Of a DNA stretch of 64,000 nt, positions 23,531 to 35,290 are shown one piece after another. Where the stretch lies: contig JAGMVK010000016.1 in assembly GCA_020747065.1 (NCBI GenBank), positions 372,001 to 436,000 of the forward strand. The letters run 5' to 3'. Below the pieces are notes generated by a model. That model ran no database searches. It worked only from the letters and a program-made list of their open reading frames with translations, and had not been told where the DNA came from. Within the stretch, counting starts at the first letter, position 1, and every line of letters starts with the position of its first letter. This stretch comes from Cadophora sp. MPI-SDFR-AT-0126. Its lineage: Eukaryota > Ascomycota > Leotiomycetes > Helotiales > Ploettnerulaceae. The translations under genes were made by a program, and so were the position numbers.

Positions 23531-25192
23531 CTAATCATGATAGCAGTACTTCTCAAAGCAAGCCGTACAAGCACTCGGCAAAGGCTGACCCGTCTTCATC
23601 ATGATAGCACACCCTAAGCAAGTTCCCCACTCAACGTCTCCCCCTTGGGTACCAATCTGCACACCATTGGCAATCATCGAGTCAGTCTCGCTCTCAGAAT
23701 ACTGCAGCTTAGCTGTGGCAGTCCCTGACGCAAAAGTGTATGCCGCGTTTGGCAGGTACACAATCGTCACTTTGTCTGCATCGCCACAGCCGAAGAATGT
23801 GGCTTTGGTAGTGAGATTTTCTGCAATGAATGTCTCCACCGATGGAATGAATGGCATGCGTGTGAGCCCGGCGTTAAATGACTGCACGTAAGTGGTTAGA
23901 ATCTCGGAGCCGTTGGGGAAGTTGTTGCTTGTATCGGCGGAGTTATCGTTCACGAGGATGACAGATATGTTGCGGGAGGGCTGGAGGAGTGGAAAGATTG
24001 GATTATTCTGCAATGCTTCCCCTCCATCCACGAGACTGAGGTTCTCTTCTGCGGAGATGTTGTTGGCGATGTTTGGAGTGGCGGTCGAGGAGATGTACTC
24101 GTAGAAAGGATTTCGATAGGTGGCGTAAAGATCGGACGTCGTGACCTCGTGAACCTGGTCAATCAAAGCAGTAAGAGTCTCGGTCAGGTCCGTAGTCGAA
24201 TTTATGGCGGGCACAGGTAAGCAAAGTTGGTTGAAAAGACTGCTCGAGGTTCCAAAGATATAACCCAAGTTATCGTAATTTGTGGTGCAAGTCGCTACAG
24301 GCTTTCCTCCCTTCATTGCCGTACCAAGATATTTCGTTGGAGTGAACGCCGAAACGTCCTTATCGAAGCTACCGAATTCGTATGGACTGAACTCATAAGT
24401 CGTTGCATTGGGCCCGGGTACACATTCTCCAAGCCAAGTCTTGGTACCAAGGGCCGTAATGATTGGGAACGGGACAGCGTATGATGTGAAGTTCGAAAGG
24501 CTGGCAATCGAAGACAAAGTAGTTGAAACACCACCCCAAGAGCCTTCCAGAAGTTGGTACGACAACAATCTGCCCCATGGATCAGTCAGCGTAGTATCAA
24601 ATCCCGCTTCTTCTTTCTGGATAACGCTGCTGAGGACTTCCGTATATGCAACTGCAGCCAGTAGAAATCCAGGATCAAGAAGTGAGTCCCGAAATGCTTC
24701 CTTCCACAACGTCTCTTTCAAGTAGCTGACAGTAGGGTAGTTATTCCCGGCCAATGACGAGAGTAACCAAGAGCCGCCTGAGAGTCCAGCTTGGTAAATG
24801 AGAGCCTGATAGAGCCCGCTGGTACTGACAGCACTGTCTCGCTCATCGAAAGCTTGAATCACTCCAGCACCTGAAAGTAATGACCTGTAGCCACCCCCAC
24901 TTGTAGTCATAGCAAGCTAATTATCGCTATCAGTCTGTCACAAAAGCTTCAACATTGTGATTCTTACCGTTGGAAGCTCTGCAGTGCCGAAAGCAGAGTT
25001 GGTCTTAGCCAGCCACTTCTTGAGAGCTTGATCTGCAATTGCTTTTCTCGCTACCCTGAAAGTCTCTTCGTTATCTGAGATACCATCTGCTGGTCGCACA
25101 AGAGATGTCGTGGGACATGTTCCTTCGATAGGTGCGTAGTCTGCAACAGCTTGGAAGACCAGAAACAACGATAGGAGGAGTTGGGCAATCAT
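23531..25192 (-). CDS. Secreted lysophospholipase (phospholipase B family)
   Basis: Exons 25192-24968 and 24916-23531 (51-nt intron) encode 536 residues. A signal peptide ends near VFQAVA. The catalytic patatin/cPLA2-like domain has TTSGGGYRSLLSGAG (oxyanion region, about residues 79-93), the nucleophile Ser121 in GLSGGSW, and the catalytic Asp in SLVDGGEALQNNP. Many N-glycosylation sequons and paired cysteines near the C-terminus (GTCLGCA, CTACFEKYC) agree with an exported enzyme. No GPI signal is seen. The family removes acyl chains from phospholipids and lysophospholipids, leaving glycerophosphodiesters. The secreted acid phosphatase and HAD phosphatase genes nearby could act further down such a route, which is inferred. 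Confidence 0.92.
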
Positions 25193-26459
25193 TTTGCCTC
25201 CACCGGGTCAGACTCAACCAACTGCTTGACTGGATAGCTTGGGAGAAGAGGAGTGAAGCAACATAAAGAAGGCCCTCTTTCGAGGGAATGGTAGATACTT
25301 ATACATCGGAGGACGATCAACACCGACCATGTGCATGATCCACAACTGTACCTGAATCCGACATCTTTGCTGATCAAAGATGGCGATACAGCACCTATCA
25401 TCAGTACCCCGCCAGGTTAACTTGCCAGTTTTGGAATTTGCCCCTCCATACAAAGGCCCGGAAACAAAAGCAAACCGGATCTACTTACCCTTGGCAAAAT
25501 GCTATTCTGGCTGCGCAGACGGTCGATCCCACACGTTTTTGAATGCCGACATGTCTATCGTTTACTCCAAGCCTACCAAAGCCCTCTCTGACGACTATTG
25601 TGAAAGCTGTACAGCCACTACATTCCAGCCAGTAAGAACCACACGTGTAGAGAAGACGAAGGGAAGGGCAGGGACGGGGTTGGATTGCGTAACCCTTCCG
25701 AAGCGCCGTGCAGGGATACCCGATAAGTGCGGCTTTGCACCTCTCTTGGGATTAGAAACATCTCAATCACAATCCTTGCGAAGATAAGGTTCTGAGTTTC
25801 CGAGCTTGATCACAAAGCTTTCACCGATTGCCATGTGGTCATCTCTTGGCGTTGCAGTTGAATTGGGAAACAGGCTCTGAGATTTGGGAAATCTGTTGCC
25901 AAGCCGGGAGGCGGCGTTGGAGAGTTGGTTGTTTGGATCGAAAGCTCCCATGTCCCTGTGGTCGATCGCCAGCATGAAGAGGCGTGCGGGCTCCAAAGAA
26001 AATTCTACCACTCCAACATTAGTAGCCGTGTGGTTCGAGCAATATTATTCAAATTCTAATTTCCTATTCATATTCGCTTTCCCCCATTTTCAGCTTCAAG
26101 CCCAAGGTAGAATCGAGTTGTGCTCCACCCCGTTATCAAAATCCACAGCGTCACATGGTACCTAAACTTCGGATGCATGTTCCCATATCCCAGGATATGG
26201 ATGCTGAAAGCGGAGTTCACGCCGGGGCGATTGCAAATCATCATTCATTGATATTTACTCGGTCAAAAGATAGAACTTGGACGACGGGGGGAATGAATAT
26301 ATTTCTCTGTTTCTTTATCACAGGAAAAGGTACTGTATAGTAGAGCATGGGGAAGATTTCATTGTATTCTAGCAGGCAGCTCTAATAAACAAAGCATTTC
26401 TACGGGTCTCAAAATCTCCCATCATGGGTAATTGAGAAAGAAATCGGCGCCATTTCCGA
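25193..26459. other. Intergenic region
   Basis: Promoter of the lysophospholipase gene and 3' flank of the amidohydrolase gene. A 135-codon frame at 25380-25787 is open but has no recognisable features and is not called. Confidence 0.4.
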
Positions 26460-28566
26460 CTATAAATCTGCTTTCCCAGCTCCACTCTTCCACCGTAAAC
26501 CGGCATCCAGAACTCCCTGGAGCTTCGTGAAGAAGTTCGCTTCTTCACCTGCGATTATGGAAGTTTTCGGAGGAGGATGCACCCTTCTTCCACCCATCCA
26601 GGTCTCCTTCACAACCACATCCCTTAGACTCTTCCCCGTTTCATCGGCCCAAATGTCTCTATCAATTACGATCCAGTCCGCCCACCTGCCCACTTCAATA
26701 GCACCTGCTTTTTCCTCTTTAAACCATCCATATGCAGCATTTCTCGTAAATCCCAAGACAGCCTGCTCAACACTCAACGATTCTTCGGGATGCCACCCTT
26801 GATGGCCAGCTGGACTCGTGCCAGTATGTGGATTGAGACGGGTGACTGCTGCGTACATCCCCTCGAATGGAGAGGGTGGCTCCACAGGGAAATCGGAACC
26901 GAGGACTGGTCCAGGGTATTTGGATGTTTTGGATGCGGATACCGATGGGAAGAGGCTTGCCATTCGGTAGGCTGATTGGGAAGTGCGCTCGTTCCCCAGT
27001 CGATCGAGGGCATACGCCATATCGGAGGTGGCATGAGTAGGCTGAGAATTGTTAGATGTCCTTCATATGCAGTACTCGTGTCTTCTTTACCTGTATACTT
27101 GGGATGATGCCCATTTTTGCGATACGTTTCTGGTCTTCCGGATGCTGTTTTCGGTCAATAATTGCCTGGACTGCCGTCGCGAGATACTGACAATGATCTG
27201 TGCATGTTCTATTCTCAATCGCTTAGCCCAATTGCATCCGTCACAGTTGGGTCCTAGAACATTTTCGAAGGCGTCTACTGCTGCTCTGTTCGCACGGTCT
27301 CCAATCGCATGTATATTGACCTGAAACCCAGCGTTGAACCACTGACAATGTCAACAAACTACTATGAAACGTATCTTGCGGCTTACCTGGTTGACAACGA
27401 TAGTCAAATCTGTCTCGTTGATCAACATCGTCCCGCTCGTCTCCTCCTTATCCGAGTAAGGTTCCAACAATGCCGCACCCCAAGAGCCCAGTGCTCCGTC
27501 AGCGAAAAGTTTCACCCCGCCCAGCATTAAGGTGTTTCCACCTATGCCCTCAGCAGCCGGCATATCTAGTAGCTTCAACTCCTTCGTCTCATCTGGACAG
27601 TAAGTATTTCTCTCTGCACACTCAAGCATAACATTGATCCTCAGAGTCAGCTCTCCTTTCTCTGCCAAATTTTCGAGAATGGATACATCCTCTGGTCTCA
27701 TACCCGCATCTCCAACTCCAATGATGCCTACTTTATTCAGCTCGGCCAAAGCAGTCTTGAACCACCGTGTTTTCTGTTCAATGCCCGGTTTCGGCGCTAT
27801 TGGATAGATGATCACATCCATGGCATTGTCGCAGAATACGCCTGGGGCGGGGTCTGTGACTACGACACCGCCCGGTGGTGCTTCTGGCAGAGGATTTGGG
27901 AGGAGGTCGAGAACCTTTTGTGATGTGAGAACACAGTGGACGTCCACGCGGTCTAGCATGATGTAGAGATCTGCCAGTACCGGATCTTCCGCAAGCTCTT
28001 TCTGTTGGACCCATAAGTACCAAAATCTCGAAAGAGTGGAGGAATACAAGGTGCCAATCTGCCCTCTATCTCGTAGAACTTACAGCTGTAGGCATGACAC
28101 CACCAAAGAAAGCTTGATCCCATCCAATGCCTCGAATCCACTTCTCGCGTGAACCATATCCCTCTCCTTTATGAGCTTCCAAAAACAACAGAATTCTCCT
28201 TCTCAGCTCTTCCATACTATCAGCACCATACAACGAGACGGACTCCAGCATCTCTCCATACTGTAAGATATGCCCGTGACTTTCAATAATCCCGGGAAGA
28301 ACATATCCGTCCAAGAACGTTACTTCCTCTTTCTTTCCAGTTGGTAGCTCGGTCAAGACTTCCGTGAATAACCCATCCTGAACTCTGAAGCATTGTGCTT
28401 GCGGCAGGGAAGAATTGAGTGTTGTGATCGATGATGAAGCGGGGTCGGAGAGGCAGTAGAAAGTGGGATTGGAAGATTTGCTCTCTGTCAGCATTAAACT
28501 TGCAACCAGGGCCAGAAAAGCGGTGCTCAAGACTCCCATGATGGCCAGCCCTCGATATTGAGCCAT
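26460..28566 (-). CDS. Membrane-anchored YtcJ-like amidohydrolase (Amidohydro_3)
   Basis: Five exons: 28566-28084, 28001-27387, 27341-27192, 27144-27091 and 27041-26460, giving 627 residues. An N-terminal hydrophobic helix (LAIMGVLSTAFLALVASLML) acts as an anchor or signal. The metal-binding HxH is in LPGIIESHGHILQYG. Later family markers are VKLFADGALGSWGAALLEPY, the spliced NIHAIGDRAN, RLRIEHAQII, IPSIQPTHATSDM, PVLGSDFPVEPPSPFEGMYA and a C-terminal GRWADWIVIDRDIW. These match the metal-dependent amidohydrolases related to bacterial YtcJ, which hydrolyse amide-like bonds in unknown substrates. The Glu-His-Ala-Gln motif directly precedes a 47-nt intron. The substrate is unknown. Confidence 0.88.
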
Positions 28567-29037
28567 TTTGGTTCAATAGTGCTGTTACCTGACAAGTGAC
28601 GATCGTTTGATGTTGCTAGATTACGGACCGCAGAAGCTTGAGAAATGCTTATCGATAAGTATTTTATTGACCAGGGTGTCACGTGAGTTAGGGGCGTATC
28701 CCCTAGGGTAGCTGATCTCGTACTCCCAGAGTGTTGAAAGCATGTGTGAACAGTAGACATTTATGGACTGGACATCTTCAACCTGCAAGCACAGCGTTGT
28801 GACGATGTTCCATCTTAAGGCCCCTGCTTTGAGGTCTTTCAGAACGCTCGCTTACAGAGACCGCAAAATAAACAGTGATATAGATATGTACCCCAGCTTC
28901 GTGCCTCTTTACCCATAGTATTGGCTTCATCAAGTTCCTTCAAGATGTCAACCTCATCGATTTCCCCGTCTGCCGGGCTTCTTTTTCTAAGTTTTCGCAG
29001 CGTCAGCAAGTGATTTGGTGAAAATCTTGTTACATGA
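28567..29037. other. Intergenic region
   Basis: Promoter of the amidohydrolase gene. No gene is seen, though the frame at about 28990-29200 (LLHEFGSILFDGWVVP) is coding-like and runs into the relic listed next. Confidence 0.35.
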
Positions 29038-29439
29038 GTTTGGCTCTATCCTTTTCGATGGCTGGGTAGTCCCCATCACCCATTCGGGGATTCCGAAACT
29101 TCTAAATATCACCGGCCTAGCATCACCCACCCAATATCCACCTCTTTCCAAGAAGAGTACAAACTTTTCAAGCAGCTCCTGCCAAGTGCCGTAGAGTCCT
29201 GCCGTCGGAGCCGGCTTCATACACCGACTTATGCCTATCTCGCCAACGGTCGTGCGCCAATCTCAACTTCTGCCTGGGAGAGCCCCATTTGCAGCTGTGG
29301 GGAGGGTAACGATGTTGATGAGTTTCCGATCGAGTCTTACGTTGGTGGGTTTGTGAAGGTCGCGACGAGGGTGGCGATACCTATGCTTTCTGCTGTCTCG
29401 TACGTGGAGCGCATGGCGCCGCAAAGCCGCTACAAATAA
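29038..29439 (+). pseudogene. Coding-like open frame without start, possible gene relic
   Basis: A 133-codon frame is open from just after a TGA at 29035 to a TAA at 29437-29439. It has no ATG until near its end. It reads like protein, for example FQEEYKLFKQLLPSAV, YLANGRAPIST and ESYVGGFVKVATRVAIP. A second plus frame over its first half is also protein-like, which suggests a frameshift or a lost intron. No family is recognised. A minus-strand frame of 77 codons covers the same stretch, so strand assignment is uncertain. Confidence 0.22.
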
Positions 29440-29886
29440 TCTCAATCCCAGAGTTACAACTTCAGCACGAATTCAGTTTACGAACAAATACTGGGCGTTT
29501 GGGTCTCCACGACGCGCAAAATACTCACATGTCAAGATGAAGTCATTTAAAATCTGAGCCCATATTCTCCACACGACACTATCAAGGAAAGCCTAAAACC
29601 ACCTCATGAACTATTTATAGAAGATCTTTCCGAGATCTAGGAATTCAATGGTTGTGGGTGAACCGCCTAAAAGCTCGACTCCGTTGACGGGTGGGTGAAG
29701 AGAGTTTAGGCACAAGGACAGTGTAAACGACAAGCGAGATGGTCTCCTGATGATAGGAATCACAGGATATTAAATACCATCCACATCTTCCAGTCATGTC
29801 CATACCATTCTCTAATTCATCATCCAAGTAGAATCCCTCTCTGGTCAAATCAAATCCTGCCCTTCTCCTCCCAAATCAAAACAACC
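29440..29886. other. Intergenic region, promoter of the small secreted protein gene
   Basis: No gene is seen. The last 100 nt before the ATG are rich in short C/T and C/A stretches, as in fungal leaders. Confidence 0.35.
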
Positions 29887-30225
29887 ATGCGCTTCCAAAC
29901 CATCACAAGGAGCCTCGCCCTGCTCTCCCTCCCGCTTGTCGCCCGCGCCTGCGTCAACTCCTTCACCAAGATCCAAAACAACCTCATGGAAGGCTTCATC
30001 CAAGACAACGGCGTGCAAGTCTGCGTCGCCAACAACAAACCCCGCGGCCTCGACAACCACTTCTGGTTCGACTGTATTCCAGGGTTTGCGGCTTGGGTTG
30101 ATGATGGTCGGTTGGTTGCGTATGCGCATGGTGGCGTGGATTATCGTATGAGGCCGCAGAGCTGTGCGGAAGATGTGGTGAGGAATGAGAAGATTGTTGT
30201 GTGTGCTGGGGCGGCGTTTTGTTGA
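29887..30225 (+). CDS. Small secreted six-cysteine protein, candidate effector
   Basis: A single exon of 112 residues. A signal peptide (LALLSLPLVARA) is predicted to end at about residue 21, leaving a mature protein of about 91 residues. The mature part has six cysteines (22, 46, 63, 93, 106 and 112), enough for three disulfides, with the first and last near the termini. The core contains a charged and aromatic stretch (LDNHFWFDCIPGFAAWVDDG). No known family is recognised. Size, secretion and cysteine pattern fit fungal effector-like or antimicrobial small proteins, but this is only a class description. The coding sequence is strongly C-rich at silent sites in its first half, unlike the second half. 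Confidence 0.75.
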   Translation: MRFQTITRSLALLSLPLVARACVNSFTKIQNNLMEGFIQDNGVQVCVANNKPRGLDNHFWFDCIPGFAAWVDDGRLVAYAHGGVDYRMRPQSCAEDVVRNEKIVVCAGAAFC

Positions 30226-30566
30226 ATAGGAGTGGAGTCGTTTAGATGTGGATGGGTGGATGCGGAGGTAGGCGAGCTGGTCTCTTTCCATGTCCTGTGG
30301 TCTTATCGGGACATCTTGCAAGTATACTTTGTTGGACTGCAAGCTGACCAGATGAGATAGCAGTGGTTCCAAGTATTTGGTAATTCTTTGCTGCTGTAAA
30401 TATCTCTGCTGTTGGTCGAAGGAATGGTTGGGATGGCTCGCTGGTAATGATACCAAGACCGGCAAAGGACACTTGGAAATCTTTTCCACTGTGCTTCGCC
30501 TGTAAAACCATAATGCTGCTATGCAGAAGGGTATGTCATGATGAGCTGATACTGCTCAAGACAAAT
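30226..30566. other. Convergent 3' region
   Basis: Lies between the ends of the small secreted protein gene and the acid phosphatase gene. No gene is seen. Confidence 0.4.
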
Positions 30567-31809
30567 TCAGTAAAATGAATTGGCCTTCTTGTCCCCCAGT
30601 CCCAAGTCCCCAAGGTCCCAATTCTGCTCCACGGTCGCCATCTGCGAATAATGGTTGAAAGAAGTACTGTTCGTCGTTCCATGTGCAGATGTCGGTACTG
30701 CATCTCCTAGCAACAGGGAAAAGACCTTGTTGTTGCTGAGGTAATTTGCTGTCTCATCGAAAGCTATACATTGTCAGCCAGACTCAGGTACTGCCAAGAC
30801 CCTGTTAAAGCTAGAGATCCCTTACTGATAAGGACAAGAGTCCTCTTCATGAAATGAGGGTTGCTCAGCAGAGGAACTATGAAGGACCGCATCCATTCCC
30901 CGGCTATGGTTACAGATGTGTCGTGCCCGTCGTTGGCTGCTGAGGTTAGTTTCGTCGCGTTGCATGCGGGAGAGTGCACAACTTACTCATGTTCGGTGTG
31001 ATGAACATCCATTGTGGCAATCTGTTGGCAGCCAAGTCCTGTTCGAACAAAGTGAAGTTCTTGTTCTGTGCAAGTCGATTCGTATCGGATGTGACGGAGT
31101 CGTAGCTCATGAGTGGACTAGGTGGTTTCTCAATCAGTCTTATGTCGACATCTGAGCATGGTCTGATATCATTCATATCATTGCCAAACCTTCAGAGCGA
31201 GATGTGACAGGAGAACAGTCACTTACTTGTGCTTCCTGACATAATCGTTCTTCCCATTCTTCTGGTTGACGTAGTTTCCTTGGAATCCACTGTACGGTGC
31301 ATCCTGGCCGTAGACACTCCAACTGACACCTCTCGCTTCCAGCAAATCAACAATCGTTTTACTGCTTGATGAGATCCGATAGAAACCATCATTGGAAACG
31401 CCGTGCGTGGAGCCACCTACAGCAGCTACGTAGTTTGGCTGCGATGGATGCGTGATCGCTAGGTAGTTGTTGAGAGTGATACCAAGTGTCGAGAGGAAGG
31501 CAAAGTTGGCTAGAATGATGTCATTACTACTTTTTGAATCATTTGATTTAGGATTAGAGTATGGGCATGATGAGAAACAGTATGAAACGAGATCAGGGAC
31601 GTACGATCCCCAGCTGCCATGGAATAATCCGTATTCTCGCACCAGATCGTCACAAAGCGATCGAATGTCTTTCCAACAACATTACTCGTGGGACTCAGCG
31701 TCAAAGCAGTTGCTTCTGCCTTTTCAACTTCCGCTGCAGCTGTAGCCGTATATTGCGTCTGGGCGATTACCCTTGCCACTAGACCGAGACCGACGAGGGA
31801 AATCCACAT
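30567..31809 (-). CDS. Secreted acid phosphatase, PhoA/phosphoesterase family
   Basis: Five exons: 31809-31605, 31509-31227, 31117-30987, 30936-30826 and 30763-30567, giving 308 residues. The first ATG with a secretion signal is at 31809 (WISLVGLGLVARVIA). The domain follows the fungal PhoA pattern: FVTIWCENTDYSMAAGDPNF, THPSQPNYVAAVGGSTHGV, VYGQDAPYSGFQG, FITPNMTNDGHDTSV, LVLITFDET and LLGDAVP. The ending NHYSQMATVEQNWDLGDLG is also family-typical. Three of these motifs (DPNF, MTNDGHD and LITFDET) are complete only after splicing, which supports the exon choice. The family hydrolyses phosphomonoesters outside the cell and is often phosphate-repressed in fungi. No regulatory site for that was identified here. 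Confidence 0.9.
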
Positions 31810-34210
31810 CGTGACACACAAGCCACCTCGCCCAATACAACAACGAGGAGAACTTTCCAAGGCACTGTTAATGTTTGAATATACCTCCTTCAAAAAGAAC
31901 TTACAAGTTGTATCAAGACTTTTGAAGTCCTACAACCCACTCTAACGCTTCATGTTTGAGAAAAAACCGCCCTGCATTCGTGGAGGGAGCGAGGACCCCT
32001 CCCCCTCTTAAGTGCTAGACCCTCGCCTCTTGCGACCCTTCAAACAAATTGTCGCGAATCACAGGTCGCTCGAATGACACCAGTGTCTCCAACCGCAGAC
32101 TCTGGGCCGCAGATGAATGCGCAAACAGCGTACAACGTCGGGGCGCCATTGGTGGGGTGAAAGAGAGATACGCAATCGAAATGTCACTCTCTTGGCGGAA
32201 TTGGCTGGGCATTTAGCTCGCCTTCCCAATGAGGATGGAGTAGGATGCAGGTACGCTTATTTTAGCGATTGGATTACCACCGGGTATTCGCATTGGTACA
32301 CGAGTACACGCCGAGATCTGAGATCCGCGCCGACAAGGGAAGGATTTTGAGTGCTGACTCGCTTCATCAGTCTGGAAGATCCTCATGATTGGCTCTAGAA
32401 AGTCTTGTTGCAGCTTCATGACGAAGGTGGGGTTGGTGGTGCTCATCAGTGATACCGGTCTGGCCGTTTATCTAAGTATTTAAGCCTGTTGCAAGCATTT
32501 CCGCAAACACGATCTATCATTAATCAACATAATAATTATAGCCGCATTGCGAAGGAACTCCTCGAGATACTGGGAGTGGTGGTAACATGCAGTGATGAGT
32601 GATTTCAGCGGCCAAGCGACGCCGCATCATCGCTCAAAAGAATCTTGGCTCAAAGATGATCATCAGCCCCTAAGCGACAAATTCAGCAAACAGATCCAGT
32701 CCTGCCAACAACACTCTTGAAGAAGAGCGATAAATTGGCCCAAAAAATAAACGGACTCTTCCGGGGTTCGAACCCGGGACTTGAAAGGTTAGCTGTCATG
32801 ACTCTATGGTTTTCGTGGTATTTCTTACCCTCTCACATGTTTGAGTTACAAACTCAGGGAAATCCCGAAGCGACTGAGACAGTTAGATTGGGAACATCTG
32901 AGGTAAATGGAAAGCCTTACGAATCGTACCACTAGACCAAACTGCGAAATCTGTTAGAGAAGTCACAAGATGGAGATTGTGGGAGACTTACGAGCCACGT
33001 CACGTTGTTTGATGGTGATTTACTTCTTATTTGGACACATATGAGAGATAGTAATTTAGAAGGCAGGTGCGAAAATATAAGGGAAGGAACCGATCGTTAC
33101 TTTATAAGTATCGCGCAACCACATTCACGCTGAGGTCGAGACTTGGCCTTGAGCTCCGAGACTGGAATCACCTCCATGGGGCACTTTGATACATAAACAC
33201 CCAGATTTGCTTCGCTGAGTGTAATTCGCAGCATCGCCAAGGTGCATAAAATTAAGGTGCCTACGAGTAGAAATTTTGTGCAATAGATAACGAGGTAGCA
33301 GTTCGAATAAGCAGTGACCAGAGCATTTGGGCTGGCTTGGGACCAAGAAACTAAAGTAGTGGTCAAAGTCTTAAATGGACGGCATAAACCGTAACACATG
33401 AATAAATCATCAGACAAATGACCGGGCAGTGGACTAGTCACCAAGTTTCGAGAAGATCCGATCAAAGGGAGATTCCGGAAGTCCCGAGGGATTCTGGAAG
33501 TGATGTTGATACTGAATATGGTTGTCCCAGCAGCGAAAAGTGCACTTTACCGAGAATTTCGGAATGAAGACTCCTGGAGTAAATAATGACCGAAGCATCT
33601 CCACCAAAGTTACATGACTCGGATTTCAAGTCGAAAGATGGGGTGAGGGAGATTTGATGTGATTGCGTGGGATGCGCCTGGACTTCGGATGAACTTCGCT
33701 TACCGAACCTTCTTCTCCATCAGCCTCCTGAATCGTTCCAACGTCATCGAACTACAACCCGAGCAGAAAGTCCTGATCCTGTTAAGCCCTTCTTATGCCA
33801 CAATTGCTCATGGAAATCAAGCAACGAGTTTTCGTGTTCTGTAGCATGCCGTCAAAGCCCGAATAGAGCGGCTGAGCTATCTACAGTGCTAGGCTCGGCT
33901 CCTGTTCGGTTCCCAGCCCTGCATCGATTTTAACTTTCAAGCGGAAGACCCGAAGCAAGAACAATGTCGGTAAGGCCGGTATGCCAATCGTCATGAAGAT
34001 AAGCCAAAGGTCCCAAGACCTCGTTCCTGGGTAAGTAGATATCCACATCTTATCAATTACGTACCTGGCTGAGATTACTCTGTGGATCTTATCAATTCTA
34101 AGATAAGGCTGAGGAAAATGGCACCTGTATTTATGAACCGCTGTCAGTCTTTAGAAAGTTTTTGACACCCACTTGTCTTCTGTCAACTTCAAAGACTTCT
34201 CTCGTCCATC
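31810..34210. other. Long intergenic region
   Basis: A 2.4-kb spacer without a supported gene. It contains the tRNA-like T arm at 32753-32778 and the promoter of the HAD phosphatase gene. The stretch 32940-33400 is AT-rich. Confidence 0.4.
32742..32778 (-). other. tRNA-like T arm with Pol III B box, probable tRNA fragment
   Basis: On the minus strand 32778-32761 reads as a T arm: a perfect 5-bp CCGGG/CCCGG stem around TTCGAAC. It is followed by AAGAGTCC (32760-32753), like the 3' acceptor strand of a tRNA, and then a T-run (TTTATTTTTT, 32751-32742) like a Pol III terminator. No matching 5' acceptor strand or A box is found within about 100 nt, so this looks like a truncated tRNA or tRNA-derived repeat and not an intact gene. 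Confidence 0.3.
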
Positions 34211-35290
34211 ATGAAGCTCGCCGTCCGATCAATCGCTGCCGGGTCTCTGGCCTTGGCCGCCCAAGCTGCACCCAGGTACTCGTGCCAAAATACGACAAAC
34301 GAGGTTGAGCTGTCACATTGGCCATCAGCTCAAGCTACAGCACTGGACCGCATGATCACTCTCAATGCCAATCAGTCAAATTTTGCTGTGTTCGATGCGG
34401 ACAACACAATCTGGCGGTACGACATCGAGGAATCTTCTCTGCCTTACCTGGAAAATCTGGGGGTCATCACTCGCGAAACTCTCGATCCTTCATTGAAATT
34501 GATCGATTTCAAGGATACCGCCAACTACACAGAGACTCTGTACGGTTACTACAGCCGTCTTTGTGAGATCGACGATGCAGTGTGCTACCCTTGGGCTGCC
34601 CAAGTGTATGCTGGTCTTACGATCCGGGAGCTGAAAGCACACATCGACAATTTAATGGTTTTAAACACCACCATTCCAACTTCGTACTGGGATGGCGACA
34701 TTGTGGTACAGGAAGAAATCAACCCGCCAAGAATCTACAGCGGCCAAGTAGAGCTCATCAATAAGCTTGCGGCAAATGGAATTACACCATATATCGTCAG
34801 TGCATCCAATGAGGAAGTCGTACGGATGGTGGTTTCAGACCCCAAGTACGGCTTCAACATCAAGCCCGAGAACGTCCTTGGAGTTGCGATCATGATGAAG
34901 AACACCACAAGCGGAGATCTCACCACCTCCCGCAAACAGATCGAAGATGGCGTCTACAACCAGACTGCCAACTTGGACCTCGTCTTCGGAACCTATCTCT
35001 GGACCCCAGCAACTTGGTACGCCGGCAAATGGGCGGCTGTTTTGACCTACATCGATATGTGGAAGAAGCCTGTGCTCGCTGCTGGAGATACTCCAGGCAG
35101 TGATACTTACATGCACTTCAACGTTGATGTTGAGAAGGGAGGTGTGCACGTGTGGGTCAACCGTACTTTGGAGAAATATGAGGCGTTGCAAGCCTTGATC
35201 ACTGAGGCTGCCGAAGGACAGGCTGAGAACGGGCTTGCTGTTACTGCAGACAAGAACTGGGTGGTTGTGCTGCCTAAGGAGATCTTGTAA
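34211..35290 (+). CDS. Secreted HAD-superfamily phosphatase (phosphocholine phosphatase-like)
   Basis: A single exon of 359 residues. A signal peptide ends at about residue 20 (ALAAQAA). The HAD nucleophile motif DxDxT is FDADNTIW, with Asp62, Asp64 and Thr66. A cap region rich in Trp/Tyr follows. IVSASNEEVVRMV has the motif II Ser with following charged helix, KWAAVLTYI supplies a motif III Lys, and AAGDTPGSDTYM is the acidic motif IV. These features match the secreted HAD phosphatases related to bacterial phosphorylcholine phosphatase. Several sequons support export. The likely role is release of phosphate from small phosphomonoesters, possibly phosphocholine produced from phospholipid breakdown. 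The substrate is inferred. Confidence 0.82.
   Translation: MKLAVRSIAAGSLALAAQAAPRYSCQNTTNEVELSHWPSAQATALDRMITLNANQSNFAVFDADNTIWRYDIEESSLPYLENLGVITRETLDPSLKLIDFKDTANYTETLYGYYSRLCEIDDAVCYPWAAQVYAGLTIRELKAHIDNLMVLNTTIPTSYWDGDIVVQEEINPPRIYSGQVELINKLAANGITPYIVSASNEEVVRMVVSDPKYGFNIKPENVLGVAIMMKNTTSGDLTTSRKQIEDGVYNQTANLDLVFGTYLWTPATWYAGKWAAVLTYIDMWKKPVLAAGDTPGSDTYMHFNVDVEKGGVHVWVNRTLEKYEALQALITEAAEGQAENGLAVTADKNWVVVLPKEIL

Noticed and set aside
25380..25787. 135-codon plus frame between the lysophospholipase and amidohydrolase genes
   Set aside because: It has an ATG but no domain, signal peptide or splice support, and it covers the promoter of the lysophospholipase gene.
30567..31893. Longer acid phosphatase N-terminus starting at 31893
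   Set aside because: The upstream extension begins with TTG, not ATG. The ATG at 31809 gives a proper signal peptide.
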